Positions 16,438 through 25,641 are shown, counted from the first letter of the stretch. The stretch is DNA of 64,000 nt from Laceyella putida (GCF_042665195.1 NZ_JBHTBW010000019.1:1-64000), one strand, 5' to 3'. Translations and numbers: made by a program. The notes: generated from the letters alone by a model not told the origin.

Positions 16438-17262
16438 GTGGAGGCGATTGTCATACAAAGCACTCAGCAGGCGCAGGGGTTTTCATCCTTTGGTCTACAT
16501 ATGATCAGAAAAGGATACTCTTGCTTTTTCTTATGGCTGGTGTTGAATTTGGTGATCATTGTGTACCCTGGCCATTCCATCCCTTGGAGTGTCATCGTGC
16601 TGTCGTATTTTTTCTTTACCTATGGGGTGATCTTTCCGCTCACCTTTTGGATAGACTACCTGATCCTGCTGAAACTAAGTCCCAATCGGGCCATCTTATC
16701 CCTCACCTTGCATCTGGTGGTGTCACTCTTCTATCTCGTGGTGTTGTATCAGGGGGATCTTCTCTTGAAAATGTTATTCCTGAGCAGTTTTATGGGGTAT
16801 TGGTACGTGGACTATCGGTTGAGAGTCCCTTTCTCCGAATGGATTCGCGAACGGACCGACCACTGGCGGAGGGGGGGGACGCGGGTGATTACGGCGATTG
16901 GCATGATTGTTTTCGGAGCGATCTTCTTGTTTACCCAGCCCTTTTTCTTGGTGACGATCATCGTGCGCGATGATGTGATCAAAGAGGTGGACTCTCCTGA
17001 CGGGAAATACCGGATGACCATCGCCGTCAATCATGGCTCCCGCATCACCGCCGAATGTGTGGCGCGGGTGAAGGTGACCAGTAACGACAATCCTTTCCTT
17101 CCCTCACGGGAAATCTATCTGGAAGAGGATGAGTGTTGGCCCGATGGGACTTGGTTAAATAATCACATGGTGAGGATTGAAGGGAGAAGCCTGAATATTT
17201 TTACAGATAGAGCGAACCTGACGAATGGCCAAGACTTGGAGCGCATAACGGAGCGGCAGTGA
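16438..17262 (+). CDS. Multi-helix membrane protein with C-terminal extracytoplasmic domain (DUF5412-like)
   Basis: 274 residues. About five helices (residues 25-130) then another at GMIVFGAIFLFTQPFFLVTIIV, followed by a soluble tail with KEVDSPDGKYRMTIAVNHG and TAECVARVKVTSNDN. The SPDGKY plus small-residue strand pattern recalls DUF5412 proteins; this is a weak match by eye. GTG 16438 has AAAGGAGGG 6 nt upstream. Monocistronic. No function can be stated. Confidence 0.75.
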   Translation: MEAIVIQSTQQAQGFSSFGLHMIRKGYSCFFLWLVLNLVIIVYPGHSIPWSVIVLSYFFFTYGVIFPLTFWIDYLILLKLSPNRAILSLTLHLVVSLFYLVVLYQGDLLLKMLFLSSFMGYWYVDYRLRVPFSEWIRERTDHWRRGGTRVITAIGMIVFGAIFLFTQPFFLVTIIVRDDVIKEVDSPDGKYRMTIAVNHGSRITAECVARVKVTSNDNPFLPSREIYLEEDECWPDGTWLNNHMVRIEGRSLNIFTDRANLTNGQDLERITERQ

Positions 17263-17385
17263 AAAAGCGGAGTCGATTCCATTCGTTGGAAGAGGTTGTT
17301 GAAATGCATCTGCACGGACATGATTAGAATGCTGAAAGTTTGAAATATGTCTTGTGGAGCGATCGTTTCGCGCGAAACCAATGGA

Positions 17386-17417
17386 TGCCCGCCATGTCGG
17401 ATGGCGGGCATTTTTTG
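17386..17417 (+). terminator. Terminator upstream of fni
   Basis: TGCCCGCCAT (17386-17395) with ATGGCGGGCA (17401-17410), then TTTTTTG. Ends the membrane-protein transcript; a smaller stem TTTCGCGCGAAA precedes it. The remainder of 17263-17540 holds no gene I can support. Confidence 0.85.
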
Positions 17418-17540
17418 TGTTTCCCCACTCCCGGAGACACACCTGTGGACGGCCATCGTGAGGAAAGGCAGGTTTCAAACGTTAACGGGTTGGAGATATT
17501 ACTCATAGCAGATGACGGCTAAACGAAAGGGATGAAGTGG

Positions 17541-18584
17541 ATGCTTGAGCGACAAGAAGGGACGAAGCGTCGCAAATCGGAACATATCGATATCGTGTTG
17601 AAGCGGGATGTGACGGGCAAATCAATTACCACTGGTTTTGAGCGTTACCGTTTTCGCCACCAAGCCTTGCCGGAATGCGATTTTGCGGATGTGTCTTTGG
17701 AGACGGCTTTTTTGGGCAAGCGCATAAAAACTCCCTTATTGATCAGTTCCATGACGGGAGGAACCAAGGAAACGGGGGAAATCAATCGACAATTGGCGAT
17801 GGCAGCGCAAGCGCGCGGATGGGTCTTGGCACTGGGCTCGATGCGGGTTGCCCTGGAATATCCTGAGGCGATGGAGACGTTTCAAATGCGGCACGTGGCA
17901 CCGGATATTCCGATCTTGGCCAATGTCGGCGCTGTGCAACTGAATAAAGGATTGGGCGTGGATGAATGTCTGCGCTTAGTTGAGCAAATTGAAGCGGATG
18001 GGCTGATTTTGCATCTCAATCCACTGCAGGAAGTGTTTCAACCGGAAGGAGATACCGAATTCAGCGGATTATTGGATAAGATTGAGCGCCTATGCCGTAC
18101 GCTGGAAATGCCTGTTGGCATAAAAGAAGTGGGGTGGGGGATTCACGGTGAATTGGCCAAAGCGTTGGTTGAGCGGGGAGTCGCGTTTATTGATGTGGCT
18201 GGTGCGGGTGGCACGTCATGGAGCCAAGTGGAAAAATACCGTTCGCATGAACCCGTGCGGTTTGAAGCGGCAGACGCTTTTGTCGATTGGGGGATTCCCA
18301 CTTCCCAATGTATCTTGGAAGTGCGTCATCTAGTTCCGGAAGCGATGATCATTGCCAGCGGAGGGGTGAAAAACGGAGTGGAAGCGGCGAAAGCCATTGC
18401 GTTGGGAGCGGATTTGGTCGGATTTGGCCGCACGCTGTTACAGTCCGCCGTTCAGAATCCAGCCGGGTTGATCCGGCGGTTGGAACAGGTTGAGTTGGAA
18501 ATGCGCATGGCCATGTTTGCCACCGGGATTCGCACCATCAAGGAATTGAAGAACACGGAAAGAATGGAAAAAATAAAAGAATAG
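17541..18584 (+). CDS. fni: Isopentenyl-diphosphate delta-isomerase, type 2 (FMN-dependent)
   Basis: 347 residues. Interconverts isopentenyl and dimethylallyl diphosphate using reduced FMN. RKSEHIDIVL at the N-terminus, SSMTGGTKETGEINRQLA, LALGSMRVALE, LHLNPLQE and PVGIKEVGWGI are the type 2 signatures; DVAGAGGTSW and IASGGVKNGVEAAKAIALGADLVGFGR form the FMN phosphate-binding end of the barrel. ATG 17541 is preferred to ATG 17532, since GAAAGGG is 9 nt from the former and next to the latter. Stands alone, sharing a terminator with the convergent C39 peptidase gene. Confidence 0.95.
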   Translation: MLERQEGTKRRKSEHIDIVLKRDVTGKSITTGFERYRFRHQALPECDFADVSLETAFLGKRIKTPLLISSMTGGTKETGEINRQLAMAAQARGWVLALGSMRVALEYPEAMETFQMRHVAPDIPILANVGAVQLNKGLGVDECLRLVEQIEADGLILHLNPLQEVFQPEGDTEFSGLLDKIERLCRTLEMPVGIKEVGWGIHGELAKALVERGVAFIDVAGAGGTSWSQVEKYRSHEPVRFEAADAFVDWGIPTSQCILEVRHLVPEAMIIASGGVKNGVEAAKAIALGADLVGFGRTLLQSAVQNPAGLIRRLEQVELEMRMAMFATGIRTIKELKNTERMEKIKE

Positions 18585-18600
18585 AGCGGCCACGCGCAAA

Positions 18601-18650
18601 TGAATGCCGAAGCATCTGCATCATGCTTCGGCATTCATTTGGCTCTTTTT
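18601..18650. terminator. Bidirectional terminator between fni and the C39-type peptidase gene
   Basis: TGAATGCCGAAGCAT and ATGCTTCGGCATTCA form a 15-bp perfect stem, with TTTGGCTCTTTTT on the plus side; the convergent genes end on either side. Confidence 0.85.
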
Positions 18651-19812
18651 AGAAACGGGGGGGCGTGCTCCAGCCCCGGGGATAAATGAGATAAGCCGTC
18701 CCATTGGAGTGTTTTAGGAATACACTCTCAAATTCCGTTCGGCTATACGTGATCCGCACTTTATCGTCGGCAGGGCCTGCGGGATCGTTGGTCAATACAT
18801 TCCCGTTTTGGTCAAAGCCACGAATGACGAGGAGATGCCCGTTGGAGCTGGGGATGGGGGTGCCGGGCAATTCTCCTTGACTATAGGCTATACTGACAAT
18901 CACCGGGACGCCCGCTTGAATCCATCGTTCCACTTGGCTTAAGCTGCTGAAGCGAACCACTTTGGCATTGAGGCCCTGGGAGGCGGCATACGCCGTGTTA
19001 TAAGGCCAGTTGCCTGCACCGTCATACACGTAATCCCACACTTTGTTAACTACTTGGGGAACCGGTTGGTTCCATTTCGAGCGTCCCGTCACTTGTGCCC
19101 AGTATGCCATTACCATCGAAGTGGACGTGGGGGAGCACCAGACTTCCCCACCATCGGGGAAGACCATCTGCGAACGCATTGGGACATCTAACGCTTTGTT
19201 TACGCCAAGACTGGGGACGGTGCCGGGCTGGTCATAGCCATTGGCGAGAGAAACACCGTAAGCTCGCAAAACGGGGGTTTTCGCTGAATCGGTTGTAAAC
19301 AGGTTGATCCGCGTTTGATAAGCGGTCGCCGTTTTTTTCAGGATTAGCGTATCCGTGGCGACACTGCCATGGGTATCCCCTTGCCCGGAAACCGAATGAC
19401 GTTTGAAAGGCTCATCGTGTTCAAGCCAGACGCCCATGGAATACCACTTCGTCCAGACGCCATTCACCTGGGCGCGCAGTTCGAGTTCGATCCAAGTACC
19501 GACCGGCGTACTCGCTTGCCAGGAAGCGATCGCTTCATTGAAAGAATGGCTAGTGACAGGGGAAGTCCATTGCCCGTAATAATAGGAGCCTTGATTGTAA
19601 CGGCCTGTTGAATCCGTTCCTTGTTTTAGCCGTCTCGCGTCTAATTGCAATTGCGAGCCGGTGACGCGGGTTCCGGAAAATGAACCGGAGAAGAAACGGG
19701 TCACTTCCACATATTTTTTATTGCTTGAGGTAATGGTTGTGGCGGAAGCGGGGGCGAGAAATAGGCTAAACGAAAAGACCAATGCGACACAAGAGGCAAA
19801 CCACATGCGCAA
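18649..19812 (-). CDS. Secreted C39-like cysteine peptidase
   Basis: 387 residues with a signal peptide (cleavage near PASATT). Residues about 30-190 form a strand-rich domain of unknown type with a WIELELRAQVNG core; residues about 205-380 are a C39-like peptidase domain with C226 in GEVWCSPTSTSMVM, H326 in NGHLLVIRGFD and D343 in TNDPAG. Such proteins are exported papain-fold peptidases; the substrate is unknown. TTG 19812 fits best, since TAGGAGGG is 8 nt upstream; ATG at 19806 is 14 nt away. Monocistronic. Confidence 0.9.
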   Translation of the reverse strand: MRMWFASCVALVFSFSLFLAPASATTITSSNKKYVEVTRFFSGSFSGTRVTGSQLQLDARRLKQGTDSTGRYNQGSYYYGQWTSPVTSHSFNEAIASWQASTPVGTWIELELRAQVNGVWTKWYSMGVWLEHDEPFKRHSVSGQGDTHGSVATDTLILKKTATAYQTRINLFTTDSAKTPVLRAYGVSLANGYDQPGTVPSLGVNKALDVPMRSQMVFPDGGEVWCSPTSTSMVMAYWAQVTGRSKWNQPVPQVVNKVWDYVYDGAGNWPYNTAYAASQGLNAKVVRFSSLSQVERWIQAGVPVIVSIAYSQGELPGTPIPSSNGHLLVIRGFDQNGNVLTNDPAGPADDKVRITYSRTEFESVFLKHSNGTAYLIYPRGWSTPPRF

Positions 19813-20015
19813 CGGAAACTCCCTCCTAAGGGTGGTGAGAATAGAATGGTCAATGGGGATTTGACTATATTTTATAATAATTCAGTATGCAAATAAATCG
19901 ATTGACGAAAAATAATTTATTTTCTCTTTATTGTCATAATGGGTGTTTTCCATGAGGGGATCAGTGTTATAAATATGGGGAAATGGTTGTTTTTTTAGAT
20001 AAAGGGAGTGAGTCG

Positions 20016-21284
20016 ATGAAGAAAATCAGTTTGGCTTGGCAGATCTTTATCGGATTGGGGCTGGGGATTGCCGTGGGTGCTTTCTTTTATGGTTCACCCG
20101 GGGTGGAGACATCCCTCAAACCGGTGGGCGATACTTTTATCCGCCTGATTAAGATGATTGTCATCCCCTTAGTCATTTCCACGATCGTGGTTGGGGTTGC
20201 CGGGATTGGGGATGCGAAGAAAATCGGGACATTGGGCGGCAAAACGATTTTGTATTTTGAATTGATTACCACTGTTGCCTTAATGTTGGGTATCTTGGCG
20301 GCACACTTATTTCAGCCGGGTACAGGCGTGGACATGAGGTCCTTGGAAAAGGGGGATATCCAGAAGGTAGAAGCCGCGGCAAATGAAGCGGGTCAACAAG
20401 GGTTTGTGGAAATGCTTGTGCACATTGTGCCCAGCAATTTGTTTGATTCATTGGCCAAAGGGGAATTGCTGCCGATTATTTTCTTTTCTGTCCTGTTCGG
20501 TTTGGGCGTGTCGGCAATTGGCCAACGGGGGGAGCCGGTGCTGCGCGTGATGCAGGCGGTGGCTGATGCCATGTTTACGATTACCCATATAATTATGCGG
20601 GTGGCCCCTGTCGGCGTGTTTGCCTTGATCGCAGTGACCGTATCCAAATTCGGCGTGAAATCACTGATTCCCTTAAGTAAACTTACGTTGGTCGTCTATG
20701 GGACGTTGCTCTTTTTTGTGGTGGTTGTGCTTGGATTGACGGCCAAAGCGGTCGGGGTCAGGTTGTGGGAGTTGTGTCGATTGTTAAAGGATGAGATCCT
20801 GCTCGCGTTTACGACAGCCAGTTCGGAAACGGTTTTGCCCCGATTGATGGAAAAGCTAGAACGTTACGGTTGCCCGAAAGCGATCACCTCGTTTGTCTTG
20901 CCGACCGGATATACGTTCAATCTGGATGGTTCTTCCATTTATCAAGCGGTGGCGGTGGTGTTCATCGCTCAACTTTATGGCCTAGACATGTCTGTGGGTC
21001 AGCAAGTCACGCTGCTGCTGACGTTGATGGTCACTTCCAAAGGAATGGCAGCAGTGCCGGGAGCTTCTCTGGTGGTTGTGGTGACCACATTAAGCGCGAT
21101 GGGCTTTCCGCCGGAAGGTTTGGCTTTTATCGCCGGGATCGACCGGATTCTCGACATGGCACGGGTGGGAGTCAATGTGATTGGCAATTCCTTGGCGACA
21201 ATCATCATCTCCAAATGGGAGAAAGCCTATGATGCGGAGAAAGCCAATCGCTATGCCGCCCGCACATTCAAAAACGTATCTTAA
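20016..21284 (+). CDS. Dicarboxylate/amino acid:cation symporter (DAACS, GltT/GltP-like)
   Basis: 422 residues, eight membrane helices and two re-entrant loops. LAFTTASSETVLPRLMEKLE holds the serine-rich HP1 motif, SFVLPTGYTFNLDGSSIYQA the TM7 NMDGT-like motif (here NLDG), TSKGMAAVPGAS the HP2 loop, and DRILDMARVGVNVIGN the TM8 substrate site with D and R/N. Imports glutamate, aspartate or C4-dicarboxylates with Na+ or H+. ATG 20016 is 8 nt after AAAGGGAG; an upstream in-frame GTG lacks a ribosome site. Confidence 0.95.
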   Translation: MKKISLAWQIFIGLGLGIAVGAFFYGSPGVETSLKPVGDTFIRLIKMIVIPLVISTIVVGVAGIGDAKKIGTLGGKTILYFELITTVALMLGILAAHLFQPGTGVDMRSLEKGDIQKVEAAANEAGQQGFVEMLVHIVPSNLFDSLAKGELLPIIFFSVLFGLGVSAIGQRGEPVLRVMQAVADAMFTITHIIMRVAPVGVFALIAVTVSKFGVKSLIPLSKLTLVVYGTLLFFVVVVLGLTAKAVGVRLWELCRLLKDEILLAFTTASSETVLPRLMEKLERYGCPKAITSFVLPTGYTFNLDGSSIYQAVAVVFIAQLYGLDMSVGQQVTLLLTLMVTSKGMAAVPGASLVVVVTTLSAMGFPPEGLAFIAGIDRILDMARVGVNVIGNSLATIIISKWEKAYDAEKANRYAARTFKNVS

Positions 21285-21490
21285 GCGAAACGTAGTCACC
21301 CGTTGATCCAACAGCAACGCAAAAATCTTAACGAACCAACGCCTGTTGGCGAACGTTTTTCTAAAAAAGAATGTGTCGAACGATGAGCGGCTCGGCTAAC
21401 CCCTCTCGTTCGACATTGGCTCTCATCTCGGCTTCAACAGGCTGTGATTTTTCCGTTCGCATGAACTTGGTTGCTCCGGTGATGGATGAA

Positions 21491-22339
21491 TTATTTTGTG
21501 CGCAAGAACTCGGGCAGTTCGAAACAGGAACGCAGGATCGCATCGTTTACATACTTTGTCTTTTTGTTGAACGGTTGCGCTGGCAGTTGATGATGCTTTT
21601 TGGAGCCAAGGGTAAAGCTCCAGAATCCGCCAGGATAGGTTGGCACGGTTGCTGTGTATACCTTGGTGATCGGAAATAAGCGATTCACATGGCGAATCGT
21701 TTGTTCCATGACATTGCGGTGAAACAGTGGAGATTGGCTTTGGCAAACCATCAAGCCATCTTCTTTCAGCGCATCGCGAATGTCGTGATAAAAGTCATAC
21801 TCAAACAATTGTTTGGCCGGGCCGATGGGGTCTGAGGAATCGACGATGATCACGTCATAGTGATTTTTTATCTTTTTTACGTGCTCAATCCCATCTGCAT
21901 AAATGAAATGGACACGTGGATCCGCTAGGTTGCCGGAAACAGCGGGAAGATGCTCTTTGCACACTTTCACGACCAGCTCGTCGATTTCAACCATGTCGAT
22001 TTCTTGGATGTGGTCGTATTTGGCCGCCTCACGCGCCGCTCCGCAGTCTCCACCACCGATGATGAGGACGCGCTCGGGATGGGGATGGATTGACAGCGGG
22101 ATATGTGTAATCATTTCATTGTAGATATGTCCGTCTAAGGAAGTGGTTTGTACTACACCATCCAATACCAGCATGCGGCCAAAATCGTAGGAATCTAAAA
22201 TCATGACATGTTGAAATTCGGATGGGGCAGAGAAGATCACATCTTTGATGCGATAACTGATCTTCATGTTTTCCCGTTCATCTTCCACCAGCCATAGATC
22301 TCCATTGATTCGTTGCAAGAATTTTGGCATTTCGTTCAT
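21491..22339 (-). CDS. speE: Spermidine synthase
   Basis: 282 residues. Transfers aminopropyl from decarboxylated S-adenosylmethionine to putrescine. Visible motifs: DSYDFGRMLVLDGVVQTT, HIYNEMITHIPL, the GGGDCGAAREAAKY nucleotide loop, VEIDELVV, and the catalytic IIVDSSDPIGPA with the key aspartates, then PTYPGGFWSFTLGSK. ATG 22339 follows AAAGGAGG. Monocistronic here; the usual partner speB is absent. Confidence 0.95.
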   Translation of the reverse strand: MNEMPKFLQRINGDLWLVEDERENMKISYRIKDVIFSAPSEFQHVMILDSYDFGRMLVLDGVVQTTSLDGHIYNEMITHIPLSIHPHPERVLIIGGGDCGAAREAAKYDHIQEIDMVEIDELVVKVCKEHLPAVSGNLADPRVHFIYADGIEHVKKIKNHYDVIIVDSSDPIGPAKQLFEYDFYHDIRDALKEDGLMVCQSQSPLFHRNVMEQTIRHVNRLFPITKVYTATVPTYPGGFWSFTLGSKKHHQLPAQPFNKKTKYVNDAILRSCFELPEFLRTK

Positions 22340-22450
22340 GCGGATACAACCTCCTTTGATCTAATTCAAGTTACAAAAAATCATTTTAGCAGATGTATTG
22401 GCATTTTTGCAGGGGAGATTCTGTTTTGCTATAAAAAAGGAGTGAACAAG

Positions 22451-22843
22451 ATGGTTCTTCTGTTCGTATACGGAAGTTTGCGCCAAGGGATGTACAATGC
22501 CCCGCTCTTGCGCCGAGGGCGTTTGGTTGCCAAGGAAGCTTGGGTGAATGGCGTGCTCTATGACACGGGTGAAGGGTATCCGGGTTTGATTGCCGGTGAA
22601 GGGAGAGTATGGGGGGAAGTTTATCAAATCACCCAACAAGAATTGAGATGGGTCGACCGTTTGGAAGATTACAATGGTCCCAATCATCCAGATAACCTGT
22701 ATGAGCGGATCTCGCTCAAAGTGAGAACGCCGGAAGGGGAACAGACCGCTTATACCTACTACTATCGCGACGTCGAGCGTTTGAAGCAGAAGGGGAAGAA
22801 GGTTGCTTCAGGGGATTGGGTTGCTTATGTTAATATGAAATAA
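22451..22843 (+). CDS. Gamma-glutamylcyclotransferase-like (AIG2/BtrG type) protein
   Basis: 130 residues. VYGSLRQGMYNAPLL is the YGSLR substrate loop, followed by GEVYQI and LEDYNG with the conserved acidic residue. The fold removes gamma-glutamyl groups from amines (GGCT/GGACT, BtrG); the substrate is unknown. ATG 22451 follows AAAGGAGTG. Divergent from speE, suggestive but not proof of a link with polyamine or gamma-glutamyl metabolism. Confidence 0.9.
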   Translation: MVLLFVYGSLRQGMYNAPLLRRGRLVAKEAWVNGVLYDTGEGYPGLIAGEGRVWGEVYQITQQELRWVDRLEDYNGPNHPDNLYERISLKVRTPEGEQTAYTYYYRDVERLKQKGKKVASGDWVAYVNMK

Positions 22844-22932
22844 TTTATTGAATTCGTTCATTTGAAGGCCATTATATTAATCTTATAGGAAATATCCAGC
22901 CCCTACTTCAATCGGGACGGATCAGATCTGAT

Positions 22933-22991
22933 TTGTCAGCAACGGTTTTTTTTTATATACTTTTTGTCAACAAACCTTATCTTTCAAGGTT
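22933..22991 (+). promoter_or_regulatory. Promoter and candidate operator of the marR gene
   Basis: TTGTCA (22933-22938), 17 nt, TATACT (22956-22961). An inverted repeat AACCTT (22973-22978) ... AAGGTT (22986-22991) lies between promoter and ribosome site, where MarR proteins often bind to repress themselves. Confidence 0.6.
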
Positions 22992-23005
22992 ACAAAGGAG
23001 TGCTT

Positions 23006-23455
23006 ATGAATACACATCAACCCTTGTCACCAGAAACGGTAAATGAGATTGAACGTCTATTGCGTGAGATCAGTGTGATCGTGAAGCGAAAAGGAAGAGA
23101 TATTTTAAATCATTTTCCCATTACCCCGCCACAATTCAATGCCCTCTTATGGTTATCTGATGAGGGTGATATGACGATTGGTGAATTGAGCCAGAAGATG
23201 TTTTTGGCTTGCAGCACGATGACCGACTTGATTGACCGCATGGAGAAAAACGGGGTGGTTGAGCGAGTAAGGGATGAACGGGACCGACGCGTCGTGCGGA
23301 TTCACCTGCTGGAAAAAGGTAGAGAGATTATTGATGAAGTGTTGCAAGCGCGCCGTCAATATCTTGCCGAAATTTTATCTCATTTATCCGATGAAGAAGC
23401 GTTGAAGATGAAAAAGCACCTCTCTGTTTTGCATGAAGAGATGAAAAAAAGTTGA
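23006..23455 (+). CDS. MarR family transcriptional regulator
   Basis: 149 residues. Winged helix with ITPPQFNALLWL, MTIGELSQKMFLACSTMTDLIDRMEKNGVVERVRDERDRRVVRIHL (recognition helix and DxRxxxI/L wing) and a C-terminal dimerisation helix. Inducer and targets are unknown; the inverted repeat in its own leader suggests autoregulation. ATG 23006 follows AAAGGAGTG; upstream in-frame codons lack a ribosome site. It precedes racE but is separated by a terminator. Confidence 0.93.
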   Translation: MNTHQPLSPETVNEIERLLREISVIVKRKGRDILNHFPITPPQFNALLWLSDEGDMTIGELSQKMFLACSTMTDLIDRMEKNGVVERVRDERDRRVVRIHLLEKGREIIDEVLQARRQYLAEILSHLSDEEALKMKKHLSVLHEEMKKS

Positions 23456-23461
23456 ATCAGT

Positions 23462-23493
23462 TCCCTCTTATGCTGAGAGGGAGATTTTTTTTA
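23462..23493 (+). terminator. Terminator between marR and racE
   Basis: TCCCTCT (23462-23468) and AGAGGGA (23476-23482), loop TATGCTG, then GATTTTTTTT. Confidence 0.85.
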
Positions 23494-23539
23494 TATAATG
23501 GATTGGATAGAGAAATGACGATTGGGGATGAATTTGACC

Positions 23540-24367
23540 ATGACGGTTTCAGCTACGGAACGTGCCATTGGAATCTTAGACTCAGGAGTCGGGGGACTAA
23601 CCGTTGCCAGGGAAGTGATGCGCCAACTGCCTCGGGAGACGATCTATTACGTGGGGGATACTAAGCGTTGTCCTTATGGTCCGCGCAGCCCCGAAGAAGT
23701 ACGACGTTATACCTTGGAAATCGTGGAGTTTCTGATGGCCCATCCACTCAAGGCGATACTCATCGCTTGCAATACAGCGACGGCGGCCGCATTGCAAGAG
23801 GTAAGGGAACAAGTGCCCATCCCGGTGTTGGGCGTGATTGATCCAGGCGCACGTGCCGCGATCAAAGCGACCCAAAACCATATTATTGGAGTGATCGGGA
23901 CACAAGGGACGGTGGAGAGTGGAGCGTATGAGAAAGCTTTGCGTCGGATTCATCCGCGTCTGACGGTACACAGCTTGGCCTGTCCAGCGTTTGTTCCTTT
24001 AGTGGAGAGCGGGTACCGCCATACGCCGCTTGCTGATCAGATTGTTCACGACACTTTGCAGCCGCTTAAGAAAACCCATCTGGACACCTTGATTTTGGGT
24101 TGCACCCATTATCCGCTATTGGCGGACGCGGTAAAAAAGGCGATGGGCCCCGATGTGAATATCATCAGTTCGGCGGAAGAGACTGCGGCGGAGCTGAGCA
24201 CGATTCTGCAGCATAAAGAGTTGTTGACCCATTTGAAAGTGCCGCGTCATCGTTTCTTTACCACTGGCGATGCGGCGCCATTCGCCCAGATCGCCGAGGA
24301 TTGGTTTGGCTATCCCGTTGAGGTAGAGCAAATTGTCCTCAAGACGAGTGAAAGTCCGTTGGGATAA
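23540..24367 (+). CDS. racE: Glutamate racemase
   Basis: 275 residues. Makes D-glutamate for peptidoglycan. IGILDSGVGGLTV, YVGDTKRCPYG and the two catalytic cysteines C77 (IACNTATAAA) and C188 (LGCTHYPLL) are present. Start choice: ATG 23540, with GGGGA about 11 nt upstream, is preferred over ATG 23528 and TTG 23522, whose G-rich sites almost abut them; the choice is uncertain. Followed by gerM and rph as in Bacillus. The 3' neighbour gerM has an unusual leader (see 24462). Confidence 0.95.
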   Translation: MTVSATERAIGILDSGVGGLTVAREVMRQLPRETIYYVGDTKRCPYGPRSPEEVRRYTLEIVEFLMAHPLKAILIACNTATAAALQEVREQVPIPVLGVIDPGARAAIKATQNHIIGVIGTQGTVESGAYEKALRRIHPRLTVHSLACPAFVPLVESGYRHTPLADQIVHDTLQPLKKTHLDTLILGCTHYPLLADAVKKAMGPDVNIISSAEETAAELSTILQHKELLTHLKVPRHRFFTTGDAAPFAQIAEDWFGYPVEVEQIVLKTSESPLG

Positions 24368-24461
24368 GGCGATGGTCCAGAGCTGCGCATGACGCCCATC
24401 AAAACCATCAACCCACGTGCGTCCGTGGCAAAAAAAATTCATGGACCGATGAGTGCTAAAA

Positions 24462-24515
24462 TCCCTCCAGGCTCGTATACATGTTACTAACATGACTTGT
24501 CCTGGAGGGATTTTT
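24462..24515 (+). promoter_or_regulatory. Hairpin enclosing the gerM Shine-Dalgarno sequence
   Basis: TCCCTCCAGG (24462-24471) is the exact complement of CCTGGAGGGA (24501-24510), which contains the gerM ribosome site GGAGGG; TTTTT and ATG 24516 follow at once. The loop holds a second perfect stem, CATGTTA/TAACATG. As drawn it is both a terminator-shaped stem (stem plus T5) and a ribosome-site mask. See findings. Confidence 0.75.
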
Positions 24516-25550
24516 ATGCCAAACCCGATGATAAAGCGCTCGATCGCTTTCCTGATGATGCCGTTGATACTTGCCGGTTGTACCTGGGGATCCAAACCCA
24601 CATCCCAAGCGATCGATCCGCCACCGACCCAAGCAAAATTGGATGCCGAACCAGTGGCCGCCAAACAAGCGGAGCAAAAACAGGGACGGGGGACGGAGCT
24701 GTATTTCTTGACCGACGCCGGGTATGTCATCCCTTATACGGTGGATGTGCCAGCCAGCAAACAGATTGCGAAAGAAGCAATGCGCTTTATGGTGAAAGGG
24801 GAGCCGGGGGCCCATCTTTTGCCTGCCGGGATTGAGCCGATTTTGCCACAGAGAACCAAAATCAAGGGCTTAAATATCCAAGATGGCACCGCCACCATCG
24901 ACTTTTCCAAAGAGTTCCTCAATTACCCCGCCGATATGGAAGAGAAAGTCTTAAGCGCGGTCACTTGGGCCTTGACGGGTTTCCCAAAAGTGAAAGAAGT
25001 GAATATCTGGGTGGAGGGGAAGCCGCTGGCCGAAATGCCGAAAAAGAAAACGCCCGCACTCCATCTGACCCGCAACCGAGGGATCAACCTGGAGATGGAA
25101 GAAGGAGTGGATATTGGCCAAAGCATGCCGGTAACCCTTTATTTCTTGGGGCAAACACCAGATAATCATGTGTATTATGTCCCTGTCACACGGATGATTA
25201 ATCGGGAGGCAAATGTGGCCCAAGCCACCCTAAAAGAACTGATTAAAGGACCAAAACAGCAGTCCGGCTTATCCAGCGCGATTGATCAGACATTGGAAGT
25301 GAATAAAGTGGACATCGCCAAGAACATGGTTGTCGCCGATCTGGGTGAACAAATCTTGCAGTTCAGCGCAGAACACCGCGCTTCCAAAGATGCCATTGGC
25401 GCCATCGTCCTGTCGCTCACCGAAAACACTGGATTGAAGAAAGTGAAGCTGACCGTCAATGGCAAACAAAATGTGACCGTGGCTGGGGAAAAAGGGAGTT
25501 TGACGAAGCCAGTTGATCGGCCGGAAAAAGTCAATCCGCAATCATTGTAG
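24516..25550 (+). CDS. gerM: Spore germination protein GerM-like lipoprotein (two GerMN domains)
   Basis: 344 residues. Lipoprotein signal with lipobox ILAGC; then two GerMN repeats: GTELYFLTDAGYVIPYTVDV...LLPAGIEPILPQRTKIKGLNIQDGTATIDFSKEF and PVTLYFLGQTPDNHVYYVPVTRMI...TLEVNKVDIAKNMVVADLGEQIL. In Bacillus GerM is made in the mother cell and is needed for sporulation and germination, where it helps stabilise the SpoIIIA channel. Here it has the usual place between racE and rph. ATG 24516 follows GGAGGG, which lies in the hairpin described separately. Confidence 0.93.
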   Translation: MPNPMIKRSIAFLMMPLILAGCTWGSKPTSQAIDPPPTQAKLDAEPVAAKQAEQKQGRGTELYFLTDAGYVIPYTVDVPASKQIAKEAMRFMVKGEPGAHLLPAGIEPILPQRTKIKGLNIQDGTATIDFSKEFLNYPADMEEKVLSAVTWALTGFPKVKEVNIWVEGKPLAEMPKKKTPALHLTRNRGINLEMEEGVDIGQSMPVTLYFLGQTPDNHVYYVPVTRMINREANVAQATLKELIKGPKQQSGLSSAIDQTLEVNKVDIAKNMVVADLGEQILQFSAEHRASKDAIGAIVLSLTENTGLKKVKLTVNGKQNVTVAGEKGSLTKPVDRPEKVNPQSL

Positions 25551-25581
25551 GAAAACGAAGCGATACAGGGGGATTTGCATA

Positions 25582-25614
25582 GGAATGATTGTAACGTCAT
25601 TCCCTTTTTTGTTT
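25582..25614 (+). terminator. Terminator between gerM and rph
   Basis: GGAATGA (25582-25588) and TCATTCC (25597-25603), followed by CTTTTTTGTTTT. Confidence 0.8.
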
Positions 25615-25641
25615 TCTCATTCGGAATTTGGACATGGGGTA

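Noticed and set aside
21285..21490. Terminator between gltT-type gene and speE
   Set aside because: Only short, imperfect stems are visible; not enough to call.
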